From NCBI RefSeq assembly GCF_015711605.1, contig NZ_JABTEZ010000004.1:124001-188000 (forward strand): a DNA stretch of 64,000 nt, written 5' to 3'. Under the pieces are notes generated by a model. That model had not been told where the DNA came from and ran no database searches. It saw only the letters and a program-made list of their open reading frames with translations. Source of the stretch: Planomonospora sp. ID67723. GTDB lineage: Bacteria > Actinomycetota > Actinomycetes > Streptosporangiales > Streptosporangiaceae. How positions within the stretch are numbered: position 1 is the first letter of the stretch; each line of letters opens with the position of its first letter. Positions 8,844 through 17,387 of the stretch are shown here, piece by piece. Made by a program: the position numbers and the translations under genes.

Positions 8844-8862
8844 TACATCAATTCTTGATGTA
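8844..8862. promoter_or_regulatory. Perfect palindrome, likely PadR operator
   Basis: TACATCAA (8844-8851), a TTC spacer, then TTGATGTA (8855-8862). It lies 46 bases upstream of the PadR start, in the only AT-rich part of the divergent region. PadR operators are typically dyads of this kind with ATGT/ACAT ends. Confidence 0.75.
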
Positions 8863-8977
8863 TCCCAGGGGTGGAGGGGAAGCCGGAGGCGTTCGGGCGT
8901 CCTCTGGCGATACCTCAAAAGTGTATGTATGTTAGATCTTGTGGCACTAGACCACGCGATGACGAAGGAGGACGGCC

Positions 8978-9451
8978 GTGACCGACCACAACCGCAGGGA
9001 TCCCGCAATCGAAGAGTTCCTGGCATCGGTGGGGACAAAGCTGAAGCGAATGCCGCCGGCTCGCAGGGCTGAAGAACTGGACGAGCTCGGCCAGCACCTC
9101 GACCTGCTCGTGGCGGGATATCGGGCGCAGGGCCGGGACCAGCGGTCCGCGGTCACCGCGGCGATCGAGCGCTTCGGCCATGCTGAGCACATCGGCCGGC
9201 AGCTGTGGTCGGCCTCGCGTCGATCGAGCCGGCGCACGCCGTTGTACTACCTGGCCTTCTGGCTGGGCTACGGCGCCATCGTGCTCATCGCCAACCTGGC
9301 GCTTCTCGCTGTGATCGACGCGCCGCCGGCCCTTTCCGGGCAGCTGGGTGACCACCTTCGCACCGCCTGGATCCCCGCCGTGGTCCTGCCCGCCGTATTC
9401 GTACTGCATGACCTGTGGCGTCACCGGAACACCGCGAAGACCGGATCCTGA
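8978..9451 (+). CDS. Small membrane protein with HAAS-like permease-prefix domain
   Basis: 157 residues from the GTG at 8978, set by GAAGGAGG at 8965-8972. The N-terminal ~75 residues are charged helices (RAEELDELGQHLDLLVAGYR, then AIERFGHAEHIGRQL), as in the HAAS/permease-prefix domains encoded beside PadR regulators. Two transmembrane segments follow (about 92-112 and 125-145). The PadR neighbour suggests a PadR-controlled membrane stress or transport module, here without an ABC permease. Confidence 0.75.
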   Translation: MTDHNRRDPAIEEFLASVGTKLKRMPPARRAEELDELGQHLDLLVAGYRAQGRDQRSAVTAAIERFGHAEHIGRQLWSASRRSSRRTPLYYLAFWLGYGAIVLIANLALLAVIDAPPALSGQLGDHLRTAWIPAVVLPAVFVLHDLWRHRNTAKTGS

Positions 9452-9462
9452 GGCGGGTTCCG

Positions 9463-9933
9463 TTGGCTGACATCGAGATGCGGGCTGAAGCGGTCGACGG
9501 CCCGACTGCCCAGGCGCTGCTGGACGACTACGAGCGAGAACTCCGCGCCCGCTGGGACGGTCCCCTCCTGCACGACCCGCATGCCGACACCTCCGATATG
9601 GGCGCGGGCCTGACTCCGCCGGACGGCCTGTTCCTCATCGCGCGCGTCGGTGGCGCTCCAGCCGGTTGCGTCGGTCTGCGCACCCTGACACCGGGCACGG
9701 GCGAAATCAAGAGGATGTTCGTCCGCCCGCCCTTCCGCGGCCGGGGCCTCGGCCGCCGGCTCCTGGCCAGCGTCGAGGAAAACGCCCGCGGTCTGGGCCT
9801 CACCTGCCTGCGCCTGGACACCATGGCCCAACTCGTCGAGGCTCTGGCCCTCTACACCAGCACCGGCTACCAAAAGATCGCCCCGTACACCGCCAATCCC
9901 TACGTCCGGCACTGGCTGGAGAAGGCACTCTGA
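9463..9933 (+). CDS. GNAT-family N-acetyltransferase
   Basis: About 156 residues if translation begins at the TTG at 9463 (GAGGCGG upstream); an ATG at 9478 is the alternative. The acetyl-CoA pyrophosphate-binding loop is visible (FVRPPFRGRGLGRRLLASVE, the R/QxxGxG/A motif), followed by LRLDTM and ALYTSTGYQKI typical of motif B. Substrate unknown. It starts 11 bases after the preceding stop, so it may be cotranscribed with the HAAS-like gene. Confidence 0.88.
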   Translation: MADIEMRAEAVDGPTAQALLDDYERELRARWDGPLLHDPHADTSDMGAGLTPPDGLFLIARVGGAPAGCVGLRTLTPGTGEIKRMFVRPPFRGRGLGRRLLASVEENARGLGLTCLRLDTMAQLVEALALYTSTGYQKIAPYTANPYVRHWLEKAL

Positions 9934-10054
9934 CCGATCCCGTCCGGGAGACGATCATCTGCCCCCCGGGAAGCGGTCAACCGGCCCTCAGCGGGTCAGG
10001 GCAGGGCGCCCTTGAGCGCGACGGTGAGCGGCCGGTACTCGGGTCACGGCGAGG

Positions 10055-10085
10055 TTGAACCTGCCCTTGGGGGAGGTTCCATCCT
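10055..10085 (+). promoter_or_regulatory. MerR-type promoter with 19-bp spacer and dyad
   Basis: A -35-like TTGAAC (10055-10060) is separated by 19 bases from a weak -10 CATCCT (10080-10085). The dyad GAACCT...AGGTTC (10057-10079) with inner CCC/GGG fills the spacer, the layout MerR regulators act on. Predicted transcription start is at or next to the start codon at 10092, so the mRNA may be leaderless. Confidence 0.6.
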
Positions 10086-10091
10086 GGATGC

Positions 10092-10895
10092 ATGATGAGC
10101 ATCGGTGAGTTCGCGGCATTGACGGGTCTGAGTGTGAAGGCCCTGCGTTTGTACGACGAGCAGGGTCTGCTCTCACCGGCGTCGGTCGACCCGTGGTCGC
10201 GGCACCGCCGCTACAGCGCCGCGCAGTTCGACCAGGCGCTGCGGTTGAAAGTCGCCCGTTGCGCCGACCTGCCGCTGGCCGAAGCGCCCGGGCTGCTCTC
10301 CGACACCGAGAGCGCCGCCGCGGTGCTGGCGGAGCACCGCAGCGTGCTGGCCGCCGAGCGGAAACGTCAGGACGCCGCACTCGACATGCTCGACAGGCTG
10401 CTGGCCGGGCCGGTGGAGTGGCAGACAGAGGTACGGCAGACGCAGGCGCAGCACTGGGTGGGAGCGGCCCTTACGGAGACCGGCGACGCGGAGGCCGACA
10501 CCGACCGGGCCAACGCGCTCTTCGGTGAGCTCTGGAACCGCCTGTCGGAGGCGGGCAACCCGCCGGTCGGCCCCTTCTGGAGCACGTTCCGGGCCGTGCC
10601 CGGCAGCGAGACCGAGATCCAGGTGCTGTGCTGCTGGCCGGTCGCGAAGCTGCCTCCGGCCGACTGGGACGTGGAGTCGGGCACCGTCGAACCGGGCGTG
10701 GAGCTCGTGGTCCGCTCGAATTTCGAGCAGGACGCCCCCATCGTCGACGGCGCCGCGCATCCGGCCGTGCTGGCGCTCCTCACCGCTGCCGAGGTCAGGA
10801 GCGCCGAGGTGTCACTCGCCCAGGTGCGGCAGATAGGCATGTTCGAACAAGACCGTGTGGTCGGCGTAGAAGTGGCCGTCCCGTTGACGGGTTGA
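10092..10895 (+). CDS. MerR-family regulator with GyrI-like C-terminal region
   Basis: 267 residues. N-terminal MerR winged helix (SIGEFAALTGLSVKALRLYD, EQGLLSP, RRYSAAQFDQ), a dimerisation coiled coil (about 75-110), then a ~150-residue effector region with the alternating strands of GyrI/BmrR-like ligand domains. That layout is typical of multidrug-sensing activators such as BltR/TipA relatives. Two ATG codons (10092, 10095) are possible starts. Its own promoter carries the dyad, so autoregulation is likely; no efflux gene adjoins. Confidence 0.88.
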   Translation: MMSIGEFAALTGLSVKALRLYDEQGLLSPASVDPWSRHRRYSAAQFDQALRLKVARCADLPLAEAPGLLSDTESAAAVLAEHRSVLAAERKRQDAALDMLDRLLAGPVEWQTEVRQTQAQHWVGAALTETGDAEADTDRANALFGELWNRLSEAGNPPVGPFWSTFRAVPGSETEIQVLCCWPVAKLPPADWDVESGTVEPGVELVVRSNFEQDAPIVDGAAHPAVLALLTAAEVRSAEVSLAQVRQIGMFEQDRVVGVEVAVPLTG

Positions 10896-10988
10896 CCCGG
10901 CTGGAGCCTCAGCAGACCGCGACCGGCTCGGGCAGCGCGCGCCGACGGGCCACGTCGTGCGCGGCGTTCGCACGGGTCCGGCCGTACC

Positions 10989-12589
10989 TCATCCGGTGAG
11001 CTGGCGGGTGATGGACGGGCCGGTGATGGCGGCGTCGCCGGCGAGCAGGAACGCCTTGGACAGGATGACCGAGAGCATTCCGCCGTCTTCTTCGAAGGGC
11101 AGGAAGACGGAGCCGGGGTCGCGGTCGCGGCCGGGGACGATGCACAGGTAGGCGTCGTTGGGCTCCATGAGGATGTTGCCCGACCCCAGGTGGATTTTGT
11201 AGGTGCGCAGGTCGCCGCGGACGAGCAGGAACCGGTCCGCCAGAGCGCAGCGGTCCGTGATGGTCAGCCGGGGCAGCAGCCGGGTCAGGGCGTCGCGCCG
11301 GGTGCGGGCGGTCTCGGTGAGCTCGCCGAACCCGTAGGAGTGCCAGTAGTCCTCGTGCCCGCCCACCGCCTGCGCCTCCAGGCCGACCGAGGCGACGCCC
11401 ACGACGTGCATACCCCAGCGGGCCTGCCAGCCGGACAGCTCCTTGACCGCCTCGTCCTGGTCGCCGTCGCACTCGTAGTCCCAGTGGCCGATCGACAGAT
11501 CGGTCCAGCCCCGCTGGTTCAGCAGGGCCTTGACCTGGCCGTAGCGCAGGGTGTGCCCGGCGAACCGGTTGGAGAAGGTACCGGTCGTCTCCTCGGCCGG
11601 GGTCAGCAGGTAGACCTCGCGGAAGGCCTGCTTGTACGGCTGGCGGATCCCGTGCTCCAGCAGGTGGTCGCGCCAGACCCGCACGTCGTCGGCGCTCTCA
11701 CGGATCGGGTGCCACAGCAGGACCGGGGTGTCGGGGTTCGGCTGGATGCGGCGGCCCTGCGGATCGGTGAGCTCCCAGCCGTCGCCGGTCCGAACAGGGA
11801 TCCAGGCCGGGCCCTGAAGGATCTGCCAGATCAGGGTGCGGGCGTACGGGCCGGTGAGCGGGTGGTCGAGGAAGAACTCGATCACCTGGTGCCAGCGCCA
11901 CATCCGCTCCTCGACCAGCGCTCGTTCCAGCCGGAACCGCTCGGCCGGCAGCGCCTGCTTGAGCTCCTTGAGGGTGGTCTTGAGCTCGGCCAGCGCCGGA
12001 TCCTTGCGGACGGCCTGCGGGGCCGTCTTGACGGTCTTGCCGGCGGCGTTGACGAACCGCAGCGCGGGTCCGTCGGCGCACAGCCGTACCAGGCAGTCGC
12101 CGATCTTCTCCTCCCGCACCCCGTCCGGGCCGAGGCCGAAGGCGGGCACGGTGCGATCCAGCAGCTGCTCGCGGGCCAGCCCCGCTTCCTCCGCCACCGC
12201 GTCCAAGGTGCGCGCCACGTTGTTCAGCACGGTCTTCTTGCGAACCTTGACCTGGAGACGGGCCAGCGGTGCGACCGTCTCCAGACCGCCGCGGCGGGCC
12301 AGGACGTTCACGGCGGCGTTGGCGAGCATCTCGCTGCGGCACCATGCCGCGCACGGGTACGGCGGTGCGCTCGTGCAGGAAGACGGTCGTCATCGTCTCC
12401 GCCCTCCAGCCCCACGTTGAGCCGGAGCTGTGCCCAGCGGCCGATCATCCGCAGGTCGTCCTCCTGCCCGGCGATCTCCCTGTCTGCGGCGAAGGCCTCA
12501 TCGAAGCGGGTGAAGGCGTCACGGACCGACTGGTCGAGGTCACCCAGGGCGTAGCCGTGCGAGGGCGGGAAGTCAGCGAGGACACCCAT
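10989..12589 (-). pseudogene. DUF4132 protein gene, broken near 12385
   Basis: The C-terminal part (12329 down to 10989, 446 residues) is well preserved. It includes FGLGPDG, the long domain around WHPIRESADDVRVWRDHLLE and the typical ending VFLPFEEDGGMLSVILSKAF...DPSITRQL-like. The frame runs upstream of 12329 as PCAAWCRSEM but hits a stop near 12385. A separate frame (12589-12308) supplies a plausible start, MGVLADFPPSHGYALGDL, whose reading leaves homologous-looking sequence around RLNVGLEGGDDD. DUF4132 proteins are often ~1000 residues, so most of the N-terminal half is missing. I read this as an internally deleted, frameshifted gene; a translated 446-residue remnant is possible. Confidence 0.6.
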
Positions 12590-12596
12590 GCCAGCC

Positions 12597-12989
12597 TCAG
12601 CCTCCGACCAGGGGGACGAGTTTGATGAACGACACCACCGGGTCGGTGATCAGGTCGATCCTGGTGTCCAGGTCCTCGATCTGGCGGTCGCCGACGAGCA
12701 GCAGGAAGCCGTTGCGGGCGAACGCGGCCTCGGCCGCGTCGGCCTGCTTCTCCCAGTCGAGCCTGCGCGCGGTTCGCATCCGGTAGCCGTTCAGCTCGGC
12801 CTCGGCGTCGGTGGGCTTGACCAAGCCGCGGAAGTGGTGAGAGGGGGCGGCGTTGTACCGGGCGACCTCCTCCCGGACGCGCAGCCGTACCAGTTCCCGG
12901 GCCGAGACGCTCTCCGGCAGATCCGGCAGGGCGAACTCGGCCAGTGGTTTCCCGGTTGCCGTCTCGTCCCGAAAGGTGACCGTTGCCAT
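12597..12989 (-). CDS. Hypothetical protein preceding the DUF4132 remnant
   Basis: 130 residues, no transmembrane segment, no motif I can name. The sequence is protein-like (VRLRVREEVARYNA, FRGLVKPTDAEAELNGYRM, DPVVSFIKLVPLVGG) and ends 7 bases before the start of the DUF4132 reading frame, so the two were probably one operon. ATG start at 12989 with GAGGCGATG-type spacing. Confidence 0.65.
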   Translation of the reverse strand: MATVTFRDETATGKPLAEFALPDLPESVSARELVRLRVREEVARYNAAPSHHFRGLVKPTDAEAELNGYRMRTARRLDWEKQADAAEAAFARNGFLLLVGDRQIEDLDTRIDLITDPVVSFIKLVPLVGG

Positions 12990-13254
12990 TTCATCGCCTC
13001 ACAAGTCTCCGATGTCGCAATGGAAGCCAGGAATATCACCGAAGGCCGACAGAACCTGGTGCGCGAGATTGGGCAGGCGCCAGCATCCTCATGCGTCCGA
13101 TCACGCGCATGATCACTTCTCGGCCGTGGGGCGGGATTCCCCGGCATGATTGTGAGGTCGGCGACCTGCGGGAAAGGTGCGGGGGATACCGCTGCCGATG
13201 CCGCGCTGCCCGGACGGCGGTCGGCACCGCGACCACGTCTCTGAGGTGAATCCC

Positions 13255-14028
13255 ATGAACCTGCTTCCACGATGGCCGGGGCTCCGGGCCGCAGGCGGCG
13301 TCGTGCGGCGGAGATGGAGGTGGCTGCTCGCCGGGTCCGGCGTGCTGCTGACCGCCGTGGTCGCCGGAGTGGTGCTGGCCTTCCCGTCTGTCGCCGCCAC
13401 GGCCTGTCCGGGCTGTTACGGGCTGGAGGGACTGGGGCCGGGAGTCTACGTCGAACCGGGTCTGTCGGCCGATCAGCGCCGCCGGGTGACCGAGGCCGTG
13501 GCGGCGGGGGAGCGGCGCGTCCGTGATTTCTATGGTGGGCGTACGAGCTCGCCGCGTGTTCTCGTCTGCGTGACGGAGCGCTGTTACCGCCGGATCGGCG
13601 GAGGCCGGGAGCGGGGTGTCGCCATTCTCAACCGGGCGGTGATGCTCTCGCCGCGCGGCATCGATCCGGTGATCGTCTCTCACGAGTTGTCGCACGTCGA
13701 GCTCCGCGAGCGGCTCGGATCCGCGGGGGATCGGGTTCCGCAGTGGTTCAACGAAGGACTGGCCGTCGTGGTCTCCGACGACCCGCGTTATCTCCTGCCG
13801 AGGACGGCTCCGGACCGGTGCCGGGTCGGCCCGGAGGGAACTCCCCCCTCGACCTCGGCGGAGTGGCTGCGCACGGCCGGTGCGGACGAGCAGGTCTACG
13901 CCAGGTCGGCGTGCCGGGTGCACCGGTGGCTCGCCGCGAACGGCGGGCGGGCCGCAGTGACAGACCTGGTGGAGCGTATGGCCGCAGGGGAGCGGTTCGC
14001 GCTGATCGTGAAGGAGGCTGCGGAGTGA
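13255..14028 (+). CDS. Membrane-anchored gluzincin-type metallopeptidase
   Basis: 257 residues from the ATG at 13255, preceded by GAGGTGAAT; an upstream frame extension to 13177 is less likely. One N-terminal transmembrane segment (WLLAGSGVLLTAVVAGVVLA) places the rest outside the cell. HELSH (HExxH zinc site, Glu catalytic) is followed about 22 residues later by WFNEGLA, whose Glu would be the third zinc ligand as in peptidase MA-like/gluzincin families. CPGC and two further Cys may form disulphides. Substrate unknown. Confidence 0.82.
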   Translation: MNLLPRWPGLRAAGGVVRRRWRWLLAGSGVLLTAVVAGVVLAFPSVAATACPGCYGLEGLGPGVYVEPGLSADQRRRVTEAVAAGERRVRDFYGGRTSSPRVLVCVTERCYRRIGGGRERGVAILNRAVMLSPRGIDPVIVSHELSHVELRERLGSAGDRVPQWFNEGLAVVVSDDPRYLLPRTAPDRCRVGPEGTPPSTSAEWLRTAGADEQVYARSACRVHRWLAANGGRAAVTDLVERMAAGERFALIVKEAAE

Positions 14029-14223
14029 GGGTGCGGGCGCGGCTCCTCCCGACGTCCTTCGGGCCGGCCGCGGAGCCATTCGCGTCCGGTCTCGTCGAAT
14101 CTGGAAGTCCATCGCGCTCCCCGACCCGGGGTGCTGCGACGACCGCCAGAAGGGCGGTGAGGATGCCGGGTCTTGATGTGCAGCACGTCGGCTCGGTGTC
14201 CGTACTGCCGGGTCTGGCGGGGA

Positions 14224-15324
14224 TCAGCGCATTGCGCTCACGGCGCGTTCGATCTTCTCGTCCGGATACGGCGTTGTCCTGCTGGTGCCGTACACGTCCC
14301 AGTAGAAGTCGTTCATGGCCGCCGCGACGGGTGCGTACCGGCGGATCACCGCGGCGACAGCCGGCGGGGCGCCGGCGGGGTCCGCGCCGTTCGCGCACGC
14401 GCGGATGTATTCGTTGCGTTGCACCGGTCCGCCGTTCTGCGGCGCCTTCACCCCGCAGACATTGGTGACGAGCCAGTTGACCAGCCGCATCAGCGCGTAA
14501 CCGTGGTCGTGGGTCCGGTTGCGCTCCAGGAATTCGATCTCCTGCTTGGACAGGTCGAACCGAGGGGAGGTCGCCAGTCCGAGGTCGGCGATGTACAGGC
14601 GTTCACCATCGGTGAGGATGTTGCCGAAGTGGCCGTCGAAGTGCATCAGCTCCTGGCCGTTCATGAAGGCCACGTCGGTGAGCAGGCACGACTCGACCAT
14701 GGCGCTTGCCGCTATCGCAGCGTCCTGGCCGACGGTGAGCTGAGCGGAGAGCCAGTCGTCGAGGTTGTAGGGGATGAACTCCTGAAAAAGCACGATGCTG
14801 GCCGAGGCACGGGCGAGGGCGTGGAGACGATCCCGTACCGCTGGTGATCCATCCCAGTACTGCACGACCGCCTCGATGTCGGCGTGCTCATCGGTGGGTG
14901 GCGGCGCTCCCGGCAGCACCCGCCAGTGATACAGCAGCGGAAAGGCCGCACTGCGCCCGGCCAGGACCCAGTTGGTCGTCATGACGTTGGCCGCGAGTTC
15001 ACGCCATGCACCGAAGCCCGGCCCGGCGACCTCGACGAGTCCGTACTGGCAGAACGGAGGCACCCCGAACAGGTTCGCGGTGGACATCACGTTGCCCGCG
15101 CGGCGCTCCAGATCGGTCAGCGGGATCCGCTTGGCGAAGACCGGCACGCCATCGACGGCTATCAGCGCCGAGGTCCCGCCGATCCCCGAGCCCAGATTCT
15201 GCGCCTGCTCCAGCGACTCACCGAGCTGCCGGTCGCTGTGCAACGCCAACGCGCTCGCGACATCGCTGTATCTGCTGACACGCTCACTTCGAGACATGTC
15301 CAACCGTGCGTCTTGCAGTTCCAA
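14224..15324 (-). CDS. Protein-kinase-fold phosphotransferase
   Basis: 366 residues. Kinase-like elements occur in order: a glycine loop (NLGSGIGGTS), Lys of an AxK site (VFAKRIPLTD), a catalytic-loop equivalent MHFDGHFGNIL (HxDxxxxN) and a metal-loop equivalent IADLGLATS replacing DFG. This pattern is seen in actinomycete kinase-family proteins of uncertain substrate, some acting on small molecules. No transmembrane segment. The TTG at 15324 or ATG at 15297 may be the start; neither has a strong ribosome binding site. Confidence 0.75.
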   Translation of the reverse strand: MELQDARLDMSRSERVSRYSDVASALALHSDRQLGESLEQAQNLGSGIGGTSALIAVDGVPVFAKRIPLTDLERRAGNVMSTANLFGVPPFCQYGLVEVAGPGFGAWRELAANVMTTNWVLAGRSAAFPLLYHWRVLPGAPPPTDEHADIEAVVQYWDGSPAVRDRLHALARASASIVLFQEFIPYNLDDWLSAQLTVGQDAAIAASAMVESCLLTDVAFMNGQELMHFDGHFGNILTDGERLYIADLGLATSPRFDLSKQEIEFLERNRTHDHGYALMRLVNWLVTNVCGVKAPQNGGPVQRNEYIRACANGADPAGAPPAVAAVIRRYAPVAAAMNDFYWDVYGTSRTTPYPDEKIERAVSAMR

Positions 15325-15557
15325 TGGGCAGGCACCCCTCTGATCAACTTCGTGTGTTAGACGCTACACCCGTCGGGGACGGGCCGTCCCGGGTCCATTC
15401 CGCGGCGATGGCCTCGTCGACGGCGGCGCGGGCGGCGGACTCATCCAGCCTTTCGGGTTCCCTCGGGCCGCCCCTGCCTCGCCCCGGACGTCAGCCTGGC
15501 GCGTCATATATCAGCCGACGCCTCCGCCGGGGTTCGTCCGTGGCAGGCATCGCATCC

Positions 15558-16649
15558 TCACATCCCCGCACCCCCACATCCCGTGAAAACCACGACGAGC
15601 TCCAGCCCGCCCCCCGGGTTGGGGCTCGCCCGCACGTTGGCCCCGTGCGCCTTCGCGATCGACGCGACGATCGACAACCCGAGCCCGGCGCCCTGCCCAC
15701 GGGTCGTGTGCAGTCGCCGGAAGGGCTCGAAGAGCTCGCCGAAACGTTCCTGGGGCACATGCGGGCCGGTGTTGCGGACCGTCAGGACGCCACGGGAGAG
15801 CGTTACCTCAACGGTTCCGCCGGGATGGTTGTAGCGGACCGCGTTGTCGAGGAGGTTGGTGACGAGCCGGTTCAGCAGGACAGGGTCCCCGTCGACGACG
15901 AACGGCTCGGCCTGCGCCGTCACGGTGACGCCGTCCGAACCTCCTTCCGCCAGGACGAGCCGCACCACCTGGTCCAGAGCCACCGGACTCGTGTCGTCCA
16001 GGCCGTGTTCGGCCTGGGCCAGGACCAGCAGGGCGTCGATGAGGTTCTCCGCACGGTGGTTGTGGAGCAGGAGCGTGTCGCGGATCTCGCCGACGTCCTC
16101 GGGGAGGCCGATCTCGATCGCCGCCCGCTGGACGGCCAGCGGGGTCCGCAGCTCGTGGGACGCGTTCGCGATGAACCGCCGTTGCCCCGCGACGGAGCGT
16201 TCGAGCCGGTCGAGCATCGCGTCGAAGGTGTCGGCCAGTTCCTTCAGCTCGTCCTTCGGGCCGGTGAGCGCGATCCGTTCGTGCAGGGTCGACAGGGACA
16301 GCCGCTGCGCGGTGGCGGTGATCCGGTGGATGGGCCGCAGGATCCGTCCGGCGACCAGCCATCCGACGAGCAACGAGACCAGCGTCAGGATTCCGACCGT
16401 CAGCGCGGTCACCTCCCACTGGTAGCCGATCACGTCGTCCACCAGCTCGGGCAGCCGCGGCCGTGGCGGCTGTGGCGGCAGCCGGCCGGCCTGCGTCGGC
16501 GCCGGCGGTTCCTCGAGCCGCGGGAGCCGCGCGAGCCGCGCGTCCAGCGCCTGGCGCAGCAGGAGGTTGACCGTGACCAGCAGGACGACCGAGGTCAGCA
16601 GGAACAGCCCGGAGTAGATCAGCGTGAGCCGTACACGGATCGTCGTCAC
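15558..16649 (-). CDS. Sensor histidine kinase of an OmpR-type two-component system
   Basis: 363 residues from the GTG at 16649, which overlaps the response regulator stop by four bases (GTGA). Two transmembrane segments (about 5-31 and 80-101) enclose a short Pro-rich extracytoplasmic loop. HAMP follows, then HisKA with ANASHELRTPLA (His ~165), the N-box LVTNLLDNAVRYN and the G-box GQGAGLGLSI. EnvZ/CutS-like architecture. The signal may be envelope-related given the divergent S41 peptidase gene. Confidence 0.93.
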   Translation of the reverse strand: MTTIRVRLTLIYSGLFLLTSVVLLVTVNLLLRQALDARLARLPRLEEPPAPTQAGRLPPQPPRPRLPELVDDVIGYQWEVTALTVGILTLVSLLVGWLVAGRILRPIHRITATAQRLSLSTLHERIALTGPKDELKELADTFDAMLDRLERSVAGQRRFIANASHELRTPLAVQRAAIEIGLPEDVGEIRDTLLLHNHRAENLIDALLVLAQAEHGLDDTSPVALDQVVRLVLAEGGSDGVTVTAQAEPFVVDGDPVLLNRLVTNLLDNAVRYNHPGGTVEVTLSRGVLTVRNTGPHVPQERFGELFEPFRRLHTTRGQGAGLGLSIVASIAKAHGANVRASPNPGGGLELVVVFTGCGGAGM

Positions 16650-17311
16650 AGAAGGTATCCCGCACCGGGAATCGTCTGGATGCACGGCGGGTCGCCCAGC
16701 TTGGCCCGTAGGCGGCTGACGACGACTCGCACCACCGTGGTGAACGGGTCGGTGTGCTCGTCCCATGCCTCCTCCAGCAGCCGTTCGGAGCTCACGACCG
16801 CGCCGTCCGCTCTCATCAGCACCTCGAGGACGGCGAATTCCTTGAGCGACAGGTGCAGGTGCCGGCCGTCCCGCGAGGCCTGCAGCCGGTGGGTGTCGAC
16901 CACGATTCCGTGCCGCGTCAGCACCGGCGGCGCCTGCGGCCGGCTGCGCCGTCCCAGGGCCCGCACCCGTGCGACCAGCTCGGCGTAGTCGAACGGCTTG
17001 GGCAGGTAGTCGTCGGCCCCCATCCCGAGGCCCGCCACCCGCTCCGGCACCGACGCCGCCGCCGTCATCATCAGGATCCGTGTACGGCTCCCGCGCGCCG
17101 CCAGCTCACGGCAGACGAGGTCGCCGTGCATCTCGGGCAGGTCCCGATCCAGCACGAGAACGTCGTAGTCGTGCACCGCCAGCCGCTCCACCGCGGCGGC
17201 CCCGTCGTACACCACGTCGACGGCCATGGCGTGGCGGCGCAGCCCCACCGCCACGAGATCGGCCAGGTCGCGTTCGTCTTCGACCACCAGTACCCGCATG
17301 CCGATGTTCAT
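16646..17311 (-). CDS. OmpR/PhoB-family response regulator
   Basis: 221 residues. Receiver domain with ED acid pair (VVEDERD), phosphoacceptor Asp55 in VLVLDRDLPE, Thr in MMTAAA and Lys105 in YLPKPF. The C-terminal winged helix contains LSLKEFAVLEVLMR and VVRVVVSRLRAKL. First gene of the kinase operon, divergent from the S41 peptidase. Direct repeats in the 76-base divergent region are candidate binding sites. Confidence 0.95.
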   Translation of the reverse strand: MNIGMRVLVVEDERDLADLVAVGLRRHAMAVDVVYDGAAAVERLAVHDYDVLVLDRDLPEMHGDLVCRELAARGSRTRILMMTAAASVPERVAGLGMGADDYLPKPFDYAELVARVRALGRRSRPQAPPVLTRHGIVVDTHRLQASRDGRHLHLSLKEFAVLEVLMRADGAVVSSERLLEEAWDEHTDPFTTVVRVVVSRLRAKLGDPPCIQTIPGAGYLL

Positions 17312-17318
17312 ATACGAA

Positions 17319-17340
17319 CGGCGGTAACAGCGGCGTTAAC
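17319..17340. promoter_or_regulatory. Direct repeat, candidate response-regulator site
   Basis: CGGCGGTAAC (17319-17328) and CGGCGTTAAC (17331-17340) are two 10-base direct repeats with a 12-base period, close to one helical turn, as OmpR-type regulators prefer. They sit between the divergent regulator and peptidase genes. Confidence 0.5.
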
Positions 17341-17387
17341 CGTTGCGTTCACGGCCGTGCAACCCGCCTCCGGCCACGCTGGCGGCC

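Noticed and set aside
15306-16988. 560-codon open frame on the plus strand opposite the two-component system
   Set aside because: It is antisense to a histidine kinase and response regulator with all catalytic motifs. High GC keeps the opposite frame open. Its composition (Arg/Gln/Asp rich) has no family resemblance.
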